This document shows, in pieces, positions 1 through 5,821 of a DNA stretch of 5,858 nt. Origin of the DNA: DATGUA01 sp035301545. GTDB lineage: Bacteria; Bacillota; Clostridia; Tissierellales; Tissierellaceae. The stretch lies in the NCBI GenBank assembly GCA_035301545.1, contig DATGUA010000052.1:1-5858 (forward strand), given 5' to 3'. The position numbers were made by a program, and so were the translations under genes. Position 1 is the stretch's first letter. Every line of letters starts with the position of its first letter. Below the pieces are notes generated by a model. That model made no database searches. It saw only the letters and a list, made by a program, of their open reading frames with translations, and was not told the DNA's origin.

Positions 1-1109
1 TCTCTAATAACTCCTTCTGCTCCCCCTCTAAATAGGACTCCATGAGGCAATACTACTGCCATAGTTCCATTGTCTGATAGATTGTGGATCATATGTTGGA
101 CAAAGACATAGTCTGCCCTAGATTTAGGTGCTAGTCTTCCATAGGCTGAAAACCTTTCATCTTGTTCGTATTTTTTATCACTAGACCATTTTGATGAATA
201 AGGTGGATTTGCTACTACTGCGTCAAATTCCATATCTATATGTCCAGGGTCTTCTATAGTATCTGCATTTTTAAGATCAAATCTTGAATGATGTACTTCA
301 TGGATTAGCATATTCATTCTTGCTAGATTGTAGGTTGTAGAGTTTAGTTCCTGTCCGTAAAACTTGCCTACTTTAGCTTCTCTATTTACTCTTAAAAGTA
401 ATGAACCTGAACCACATGTTGGGTCATATACATCTTTTAGTTCTTCTTTTCCTGATGTTACTATTTTAGCTAGTATTTTACTTACTTCTTGTGGAGTGTA
501 GAATTCTCCTGCTTTTCGACCTGCATTTGCTGCAAATTTACCTATTAAATATTCATAGGTATCTCCTAATATGTCTATTTCTGTATCATCTTGGCTAAAT
601 GAGATTTCATTTACTAGGACTAGTATTCTAGCCATTAGTTTGGACCTTGCCTCTACTGTCCTTCCTAGTCTAGTAGAAGATAGGTCCATATCATCAAATA
701 ATCCTTCAAAAGTTTCTTGAGAGTCTTGACCTAATGTAGATTCCTTTACATTATTTATAGCTTCTAATAGGTATTCTACATCAAATTCTCCTCCATCTCC
801 TTTTTCTATTTCTCCTATCATAGTTGAAAATAGGTATTTAGGCTCTATCATATATCCTCTTTGTTCTATTAGTGTTTCTGTTAAAGGTTGTCTTATATCT
901 TCTATTTGCCAAGCCTCTCTATAGTTTAGCTTATCATTTTCTAATATACGATTGGCCCTAACTTCTACCTTTTCAGATAAGTATCTATAAAAAATTATCC
1001 CTAATATATAGTCCATAAATTCGTTAGCATTCATATTTCCTCTTAGTTCATTAGCCATATTCCATAGGCTTCTGTATAGTTCTTGTTGTCTTACTTTATC
1101 TTTTACCAT
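1..1109 (-). CDS. hsdM: Type I restriction-modification DNA methyltransferase subunit HsdM (C-terminus outside window)
   Basis: This is the N6-adenine methyltransferase subunit of a type I system. It transfers methyl from S-adenosylmethionine to adenine and depends on HsdS for its target. I translated 369 codons from ATG 1109 to the window edge. Residues about 8-150 look like the helical HsdM N-terminal domain (YRSLWNMANELRG near 12-24). The SAM-binding motif I is DPTCGSGSLL at 229-238, preceded by AGEFYTP (200-206). The catalytic motif IV is NPPY at 301-304. Known HsdM proteins are about 500 residues, so roughly the last quarter is missing here. The start is supported by AGGAGG nine bases upstream. 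The gene overlaps the end of hsdS by 14 bases in another frame, which suggests translational coupling. Isoleucine is mostly ATA (18 of 23 by hand count). No frameshift or stop is seen, so the methylase is probably intact. The family call is near certain; the recognition site is unknown. Confidence 0.95.
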   Translation of the reverse strand, partial: MVKDKVRQQELYRSLWNMANELRGNMNANEFMDYILGIIFYRYLSEKVEVRANRILENDKLNYREAWQIEDIRQPLTETLIEQRGYMIEPKYLFSTMIGEIEKGDGGEFDVEYLLEAINNVKESTLGQDSQETFEGLFDDMDLSSTRLGRTVEARSKLMARILVLVNEISFSQDDTEIDILGDTYEYLIGKFAANAGRKAGEFYTPQEVSKILAKIVTSGKEELKDVYDPTCGSGSLLLRVNREAKVGKFYGQELNSTTYNLARMNMLIHEVHHSRFDLKNADTIEDPGHIDMEFDAVVANPPYSSKWSSDKKYEQDERFSAYGRLAPKSRADYVFVQHMIHNLSDNGTMAVVLPHGVLFRGGAEGVIR

Positions 1110-1659
1110 TTAATGTTTCCTCCTCATTTATAGCTATGATTGATTGTTTTAATAGTTCTTGTTTTTCCATGAAAAGTTTTTTTCTTTTTTTATTTAAGCT
1201 ATTAATTTTTCCTAGTTTTTCTTGAAATTTTATATTAGGTAATTCTATATTTATTTTTCTAAATTCATTTATAGGTATACTCATGATAATTGATCCTTGT
1301 TTTATTTTGTGAAGTTCTCTTTTAAAACCTTCACTTTGATCTATATACCATCCTAGATAATCTGGATCTACTTTTTCTTTATTCTTTACTTCTATAATTA
1401 TATAATTAGATGGTATTACCTTTCCTATATCTTCTCTATCAGCTTGTTTTGCTTTATAAGAGGTTAGATTTAGTAGTATCATACCTTTCCTTATGATAGG
1501 TATTTTTTGATCTATATCTTCTATATCTTTTGGAACCTCTATATTTGATTCTGATTCAAAGGAGTAGACTATTCTTTCTTCTTTTTCCATACTTTTCCTT
1601 AATCTAATTCTATTTAGGGGTATGCCTTGATTTATATTTGCTATTTCCTCTAATCTCAA
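1096..1659 (-). CDS. hsdS: Half-size type I specificity subunit HsdS (single target-recognition domain)
   Basis: This is the DNA-recognition subunit that would guide HsdM. The 187 residues hold one target-recognition domain followed by one conserved helix. The start RLEEIANINQG (2-12) matches the usual opening of a TRD. YLGWYIDQ (101-108), GSIIMSIPINEFRKINIELP (122-141) and the FQEKL stretch at 145-149 match its typical end. The basic helix from about 150 to 178 corresponds to a central or distal conserved region. Classical HsdS is about 400 residues with two TRDs, so this is half. Known half-subunits dimerise to rebuild a two-TRD reader of symmetric split sites; that is inferred here. The start is TTG at 1659, the only usual start codon after an in-frame TGA at 1666-1668, and it is served by AGGAG ten bases upstream. 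The gene follows hsdR by 13 bases and overlaps hsdM. The S-before-M order differs from the classical R-M-S or M-S order. Confidence 0.85.
   Translation of the reverse strand: MRLEEIANINQGIPLNRIRLRKSMEKEERIVYSFESESNIEVPKDIEDIDQKIPIIRKGMILLNLTSYKAKQADREDIGKVIPSNYIIIEVKNKEKVDPDYLGWYIDQSEGFKRELHKIKQGSIIMSIPINEFRKINIELPNIKFQEKLGKINSLNKKRKKLFMEKQELLKQSIIAINEEETLNGKR
1119..1124 (-). promoter_or_regulatory. Ribosome binding site of hsdM, inside hsdS
   Basis: AGGAGG on the minus strand lies nine bases before ATG 1109 and fixes that start for hsdM. It sits within the last codons of hsdS, so ribosomes finishing hsdS would expose or reuse it. This fits coupled synthesis of the two methyltransferase subunits. 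Confidence 0.75.
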
Positions 1660-1669
1660 TATCTTTCAA

Positions 1670-1674
1670 CTCCT
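1670..1674 (-). promoter_or_regulatory. Ribosome binding site of hsdS, overlapping the hsdR stop
   Basis: AGGAG on the minus strand overlaps the TAG stop of hsdR (1673-1675) and lies ten bases before TTG 1659. It supports the non-ATG start of hsdS, since the first in-frame ATG (codon 24) is already inside the recognition domain. The layout suggests hsdR and hsdS were built as one operon. Confidence 0.6.
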
Positions 1675-3631
1675 ATTGATACTTTTCTGATACTTCTCTT
1701 ATAAATATTTCTAATTCTTTAGATTTCTTCCTATTTTCTAAGAATGAATATTCAGCTTCGATTAATGTATCACTTAATCCTTCTCGGTCTATTATTCCAC
1801 TAAATTCATATTCTTGTATTAGATTGTTTACTTGTCCTTTAGGTAATCTATTTCCTAGAGCAAAGTCATCTATAGCTTTTTCTTTTCTTTCCTCTTCAAA
1901 TTCTATAAATGCATTATCTATTGAGTCCTTACTAGATAATTTTGGAACTACTTTGTCTAAGAACTCTTTTATAAGTTCTACTTTGTTTCTCAACTCTATA
2001 TTATCTGCTCTGTCTAATTCTTCTACTATATACTTAATATCTTCCTCTCTTTTATCTTCATTTTCTAGATCAATTTCTCTTATTAGATTCATAATATAGT
2101 CTACATTTATTTTATCTCTATGCATTATTTCCAGGGCAAAGTCTATATCATCTAATATAGATACTTTTTCTTTTTTATCATTTTCTTCTTTTATTAATAG
2201 ATACTTACTTCTATAATCTTGATAATCTTGATTATCTATTCCTATTACTTCTTTAGAAAATTCAAATTCTTCAAAATTTTCCATTCTTATTAATGTCTTT
2301 GTCAGATCTCTAAATGCTATTACAAACTCTTTTTGTTTTTCTTCACTTTTCATTTTGTCTATAGCATCTGGTCTAGGTGCTATAGATAAAAGTACATCTA
2401 ATTGTTGTTTAAATAGTCCTAAATATTCATCAAAAGATTTTGCCAATACTAGATCCATATCATCTGTTTTAGAAAATATTCTTAATGATTCATCTGTAGC
2501 TTCTTTTAAATTTCTAAAGTTTATTATATTTCCATAAGGTTTCTTATCAGAGTCTGTTCTATTAGTTCTTGAATATGCTTGTAATAGACCATGATGTTTT
2601 AGATTTTTATCTATATATAAGGTATTTAATTTTTTAGAGTCAAATCCTGTTAAGAACATATTTACTACTAGGAGTATATCTATTTTAGATTCTCTTATCT
2701 TTTTGTCTACATCTGCCCTATAATTATCATAATTTTCTGTGGTGAAATTAGTATTAAAGATTTCATTATAATCTTCTATCATTTTTTCCATACTATCTCT
2801 ATAGTGTACTTTTCCTTCTGATAAATCTGGGTTAGCTTCATAGGTGAATATGGCTGCTATATTTAAATCATGGTCTATCTCTTTAAATTTTTCATAATAT
2901 TTTACTAATGATTCTATACTGTCTGTTGCAAATATAGCATTATAGCCTTTGTTTCTAGCTCTTTGATCATGAAAGTCTATTATATGATTTGATATTAGAT
3001 TTATTCTTTCATCTGCCTGCCAGACTTCAGCAGTATTTATAGCCTGTACTTCTTCTGCTGCTATTTCATTTAGATCTGCACTTAATGTATTTACATAGGT
3101 TACTGAAAATCCTAATACATTATTGTCTGCTATTGCATCTTTGATTAAGTAATAATGTAAACATTTATCAAATAAATCTGCTGTTGTCCTGTCATCTTGA
3201 GACTTGTTTTCCTTTAACCTTGGTGTTCCTGTAAATCCAAAGTACTGGCTATTTTTAAAATGTTCTTTGATTTCCCTATGCATTTTTCCAAATTGTGATC
3301 TATGACATTCATCTATTATAAATATTACTCTTTTATTTTTATAAGTCCCCATTATATTTTCATATCTAGGATTTTTTATAGCATTATTCATTTTTTGTAT
3401 AGTAGTTATTATAATCGGATTCATAATATCTTTAATCTGTTTTACTAGATTTTCAGTACTATCAGTTCTATCTATAGCTCCAGGTTGAAAATCGTTAAAT
3501 TCTTTTTCTGTTTGATTATCCAAATCTTGTCTGTCCACTAGAAAGAATACCTTATCTATTCCTTCTTCATTTGCTAATATCTGACTGGCTTTAAATGAAG
3601 TTAAAGTTTTTCCTGAACCCTCTCGTGTCAA
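1673..3631 (-). CDS. hsdR: Type I restriction subunit HsdR, 5'-truncated at Walker A (motor and C-terminal part only; probable gene remnant)
   Basis: HsdR is the translocase and endonuclease of type I systems. This 652-residue frame keeps the superfamily 2 motor: GSGKT at 5-9 (motif I), VFFLVDRQDLD (28-38), DECH (107-110), FTGTP (133-137), NAIFATDS (231-238), MFLTGFDS (325-332) and QAYSRTNRT (351-359). A long charged C-terminal helical region up to 652 contacts the methylase in known complexes. Full HsdR is about 950-1050 residues. The missing 300 or so comprise the PD-(D/E)XK nuclease domain and the start of the first RecA domain. Homology begins abruptly at the glycine of GSGKT; HsdR usually reads like WHTTGSGKT, but here it reads PLTREGSGKT. 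An in-frame TAG lies at 3665-3667. The only usual start codon before the motif is TTG 3631, without a Shine-Dalgarno site, and the next in-frame ATG is codon 70. No internal stop or frameshift is seen, so the break is recent or the fragment is selected. Restriction activity is very unlikely from this fragment alone. Confidence 0.85.
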   Translation of the reverse strand: MTREGSGKTLTSFKASQILANEEGIDKVFFLVDRQDLDNQTEKEFNDFQPGAIDRTDSTENLVKQIKDIMNPIIITTIQKMNNAIKNPRYENIMGTYKNKRVIFIIDECHRSQFGKMHREIKEHFKNSQYFGFTGTPRLKENKSQDDRTTADLFDKCLHYYLIKDAIADNNVLGFSVTYVNTLSADLNEIAAEEVQAINTAEVWQADERINLISNHIIDFHDQRARNKGYNAIFATDSIESLVKYYEKFKEIDHDLNIAAIFTYEANPDLSEGKVHYRDSMEKMIEDYNEIFNTNFTTENYDNYRADVDKKIRESKIDILLVVNMFLTGFDSKKLNTLYIDKNLKHHGLLQAYSRTNRTDSDKKPYGNIINFRNLKEATDESLRIFSKTDDMDLVLAKSFDEYLGLFKQQLDVLLSIAPRPDAIDKMKSEEKQKEFVIAFRDLTKTLIRMENFEEFEFSKEVIGIDNQDYQDYRSKYLLIKEENDKKEKVSILDDIDFALEIMHRDKINVDYIMNLIREIDLENEDKREEDIKYIVEELDRADNIELRNKVELIKEFLDKVVPKLSSKDSIDNAFIEFEEERKEKAIDDFALGNRLPKGQVNNLIQEYEFSGIIDREGLSDTLIEAEYSFLENRKKSKELEIFIREVSEKYQ

Positions 3632-3667
3632 GGGTATGATAGAAAATACTTGTAAATTATAAATCTA
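3605..3667 (-). other. Junction of hsdR with foreign sequence; candidate integration (att) site
   Basis: Read on the minus strand, the sequence goes from the end of the 173-residue gene (stop 3657-3659), through a short stretch unlike HsdR (conceptually INLQVFSIIPLTRE after the in-frame TAG at 3665-3667), into GGTTCAGGAAAAACT (3619-3605). That last stretch encodes the Walker A residues GSGKT of hsdR. Large serine recombinases join DNA at short conserved sites, often inside conserved gene motifs, and one is encoded nearby. I infer that the crossover lies at or just before 3619. The matching second junction would lie outside this window, so the core dinucleotide cannot be fixed. Confidence 0.5.
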
Positions 3668-4178
3668 AAAACTCCTTAATTCTTTCTCTTCTATATTTTC
3701 TTTTAATATACTGATCCTCCCTTATCTCATGTCTTAATAGCCATCTTCCATTTTGCTTTTGTGCTTTATCATTGGGATAATATTTTTCATATTCAACTTG
3801 AAAAATTGGCTGATATTCATTTATCTCACCAATCTCGGCATCTCTTCTATCTATTTCATTTAATAAACCAGTCTTTAAAACTTCAATTTTGATGGTTATT
3901 TTTCCAGCTTTAATTTCTTCTATGTTTACTCCCCAAAGTTCCTTACCATCTTCTTCTAAAGCCCTCACATGCTCCATAAACCTTACACCCATTTGGCTAC
4001 TTTCTCCTATAGCAATTGGAAGATTATTAAAACATATCATATAAACCCCTGAAACTTCATTTGTACCATTTACTTTATTATATTTTTTTACATACTCACC
4101 TACATTAGTATATTTATCAATGAGCTGCTTTCCACGACTTTCATACCAGTCGTATGTTTCCTTTAAACCTTTTCTCAT
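3657..4178 (-). CDS. GIY-YIG nuclease-like protein, 173 residues, imperfect second motif
   Basis: I read this as a small GIY-YIG superfamily protein, a metal-dependent nuclease fold. GVY is at 44-46 and, after nine residues, AIG at 56-58 in the place of YIG. RFMEH (66-70) supplies the conserved Arg and His. RRDAEIGEI (111-119) supplies the metal-binding Glu115, and QPIFQ (123-127) matches the usual P-x-x-N end with Gln for Asn. The loss of the YIG tyrosine and of the final Asn may weaken or alter catalysis. Residues 1-40 and the basic tail after 140 (RKYRRERIKEF) match no domain I know; the tail could bind DNA. ATG 4178 has AGGAG eleven bases upstream. The gene lies between the recombinase and the hsdR fragment, ending 25 bases before the fragment's TTG. 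Its isoleucine codons are mixed (8 ATT, 7 ATA, 1 ATC), unlike the hsd genes, so it is probably element cargo. The real target is unknown. Confidence 0.6.
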   Translation of the reverse strand: MRKGLKETYDWYESRGKQLIDKYTNVGEYVKKYNKVNGTNEVSGVYMICFNNLPIAIGESSQMGVRFMEHVRALEEDGKELWGVNIEEIKAGKITIKIEVLKTGLLNEIDRRDAEIGEINEYQPIFQVEYEKYYPNDKAQKQNGRWLLRHEIREDQYIKRKYRRERIKEFLDL

Positions 4179-4189
4179 GATTATTACAT

Positions 4190-4194
4190 CTCCT
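4190..4194 (-). promoter_or_regulatory. Ribosome binding site of the GIY-YIG-like gene
   Basis: AGGAG on the minus strand lies eleven bases before ATG 4178, a little farther than usual. The ATG that overlaps the end of this site is followed at once by TAA, so it is not a competing start. Confidence 0.55.
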
Positions 4195-4205
4195 GTTTAT
4201 TTTGA

Positions 4206-4241
4206 TTTTATAATCACTACTTCTGTTCTTTTTTATAATCA
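4206..4241. repeat. Pair of 11-bp direct repeats TTTTATAATCA
   Basis: TTTTATAATCA occurs at 4206-4216 and 4231-4241 on the plus strand, exactly 25 bases apart, in the leader of the GIY-YIG-like gene. Read on the minus strand, each copy (TGATTATAAAA) contains a TATAAA string that could be part of a -10 element, though I see no convincing -35 box. The copies could instead be two operator half-sites about two and a half helical turns apart. In DNA this AT-rich, chance is also possible. Confidence 0.3.
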
Positions 4242-4247
4242 TCTTTT

Positions 4248-4278
4248 AGCTAATCTAATAAAATTCACTTAAGCTAAT
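4248..4278. repeat. Pair of 7-bp direct repeats AGCTAAT, one within a palindrome
   Basis: AGCTAAT occurs at 4248-4254 and 4272-4278 on the plus strand, 24 bases apart. The first copy overlaps the perfect palindrome TTAGCTAA (4246-4253); the second sits in the near-palindrome TTAAGCTAA. With the nearby 11-bp pair, these make the 155-base gap between the recombinase and the GIY-YIG-like gene unusually repetitive. Recombinase subsites, regulator sites or chance are all possible. Confidence 0.25.
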
Positions 4279-4299
4279 TTTTTATTTAAACCAATAACT

Positions 4300-4325
4300 A
4301 AGGAGACCCTATAATGGATCTCCTT
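4300..4325 (-). terminator. Hairpin after the recombinase gene, probable terminator
   Basis: On the minus strand AAGGAGATCC, a six-base loop ATTATA, and GGGTCTCCTT form a ten-pair stem with one U-G wobble, starting eight bases after the recombinase stop (4334-4336). In plus-strand RNA the same position would be a C-A mismatch, so the stem is complete only in the recombinase transcript. The following sequence (AGTTATTGGTTT) is only moderately T-rich, so termination may be weak. If it works, it separates the recombinase transcript from the GIY-YIG-like gene. Confidence 0.5.
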
Positions 4326-4333
4326 CTATTGTA

Positions 4334-5821
4334 CTATTGATATTCTATTCTTTCTATACCTTTTCCTGAAATATAAATTTTATCAATATATTTCTCGACA
4401 ATTTCTTTAGTTAGACTGTCTATGCTACCTGCTTGTTTAAGTTCCTCGTCTATTGCTCCTATACGTTCCTTATTTTCTTCCTCAGATTCTTGTATCTGAT
4501 TTTTTGTTTCCATAAAATCTTCTCTTGAGATTTTACCAAACTTATAATTCTCAAACTCTATCCTTTTCTTTTTTAATAGTTGGTCATTCCTGTCATAAAG
4601 CTCTTTTTGTTCATCAAGGAGCTTTTTCTTTTCCGTCTTATCTGTATGAAACTTATCCTTAAGGATTTTAAATACCTCTTTTTCTAATTCCTTATTATGA
4701 GGTAGCTTTTCTTCCTGCTCAAGCATTCTACAGTGATAGCAATAAAGATTTATACTTACTATTTCTTTTCCATTAGAACTAATGCCAAATCTGATTTTAT
4801 AGCCACATTTATTACATCTTACATAAGTTGCTAAGGGACTATTCTTATATTTGCGTTCACCCCACTTAAACATTTTATTCCTTTTTCTTGACTTTATAAT
4901 ATTATTAGCTTCATCAAAGGTTTCTTTGCTTATAAGGGCTTCGTGATTATCATAAACTCTTATCCATTCTTCTTTAGGATGATAAGTAACCTTACCTCCA
5001 TCAAGCTTACTTTTTCTTGATTTATTAAAAACAAAAGTCCCCGTATATGCTTCATTATTTGCTATTCTTCTAACCATACTGTGAGACCATATTGTATCTT
5101 CCACAGTAGATTCCCACCTATTTGCATAGGCATCATAGCCTTTAATCTCTTTCCTTCTTGCTCTTGCAGTCATAACACCTTCACTATTAAGAGTTTTTGC
5201 TGTTTCATTTAGGCTATGTCCTTCAAGAAGAAGTTGGAATATATATCTAACATTCTCAGCAACCTTTTCATCAACTATAAGCTTATAATTATCCTCAGGA
5301 TCTTTTAAATAACCATATGGCGGAGCTCCAGATGTGTACTTCCCTTGCTTTTTCGCTACAAGTAGAGCTGTTGTCATTTTTTCTGAAATATCCCTACTAT
5401 AATAGTCATTAAGAAGATTTTTAAATTGGATATCTAATTCAGTTCCATTTTGAACTTCATTACTACTATCATAGCCATCATTAATTGCTATAAATCTGAT
5501 CCCCATAAAAGGAAAGATATTTTCAAGATAATCTCCCATCTCTATATAATTTCTCATAAATCGTGACATATCCTTTACAATGATACAGTTTATCTTTCCT
5601 TGTTTTACCTTTAAAAGAAGCTTATCCAAGCCAGGTCTTGAAGTAGTGCTACCACTATAGCCCTCATCAATATACTCTTCTATATTTGCCTTTTTAAGCT
5701 CTTGGTCATTAAAGATAAAGTTCTTAATAATATTCCTTTGAGAATTTATTGTATCTTCTGTATGCCCTAGATTTCCTTTTTCAAGTACGGATATTCTAAG
5801 ATAAATAGCAATATTATTCAC
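4334..5821 (-). CDS. Large serine recombinase (resolvase N-terminus, recombinase domain, zinc ribbon)
   Basis: This is a site-specific recombinase that excises or integrates a mobile element by serine-mediated strand exchange. The catalytic domain spans about 1-150: YLRIS with nucleophile Ser11 and Arg9, EGYSGSTTSRPGLDKLL (53-69), and KDMSRFMRN (83-91) with the conserved arginines. The recombinase domain follows (about 165-320; GAPPYGY at 165-171, NNEAYTGTFVFNK at 255-267). A zinc ribbon has Cys336, Cys339, Cys361 and Cys364. A charged coiled coil covers about 375-465, and the tail IYISGKGIERIEY is typical of the family. At 495 residues it is full length and appears intact. The start is GTG 5821, with AGGAG ten bases upstream, and it overlaps the stop of a preceding frame by four bases. 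Such tandem arrangements are common in conjugative and mobilisable elements of Clostridia. Isoleucine codons are mixed (6 ATA of the first 17), unlike the hsd genes. Resemblance is to the TnpX/TndX/SpoIVCA group; the exact subfamily is not certain. Confidence 0.93.
   Translation of the reverse strand: MNNIAIYLRISVLEKGNLGHTEDTINSQRNIIKNFIFNDQELKKANIEEYIDEGYSGSTTSRPGLDKLLLKVKQGKINCIIVKDMSRFMRNYIEMGDYLENIFPFMGIRFIAINDGYDSSNEVQNGTELDIQFKNLLNDYYSRDISEKMTTALLVAKKQGKYTSGAPPYGYLKDPEDNYKLIVDEKVAENVRYIFQLLLEGHSLNETAKTLNSEGVMTARARRKEIKGYDAYANRWESTVEDTIWSHSMVRRIANNEAYTGTFVFNKSRKSKLDGGKVTYHPKEEWIRVYDNHEALISKETFDEANNIIKSRKRNKMFKWGERKYKNSPLATYVRCNKCGYKIRFGISSNGKEIVSINLYCYHCRMLEQEEKLPHNKELEKEVFKILKDKFHTDKTEKKKLLDEQKELYDRNDQLLKKKRIEFENYKFGKISREDFMETKNQIQESEEENKERIGAIDEELKQAGSIDSLTKEIVEKYIDKIYISGKGIERIEYQ

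Noticed and set aside
1824..2099. Plus-strand open frame of 91 codons
   Set aside because: It lies antisense inside the hsdR fragment, is Ser/Leu/Ile-rich as expected from the complement of an AT-rich Lys/Glu/Asp gene, and has no recognisable domain.
2355..2537. Plus-strand open frame of 60 codons
   Set aside because: Also antisense to well-conserved HsdR coding sequence, with low-complexity composition and no sign of being a gene.
396..3619. Shared GGTTCAGG in hsdM (within the CGSGS codons) and at the hsdR junction, as possible paired att sites
   Set aside because: Both copies encode Gly-Ser-Gly in conserved motifs with preferred codons, and the match does not extend beyond eight bases, so shared protein sequence explains it.
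4310..4315. TATAAT on the plus strand as a promoter -10 box
   Set aside because: It is the loop of the hairpin, no -35-like hexamer lies at the proper distance, and no plus-strand gene follows.
1096..5821. Phase-variable type I locus (shufflon) driven by the nearby recombinase
   Set aside because: Only one hsdS is visible, with no inverted repeats or silent TRD cassettes, and the recombinase is a large zinc-ribbon type usual for element integration, not a small invertase.
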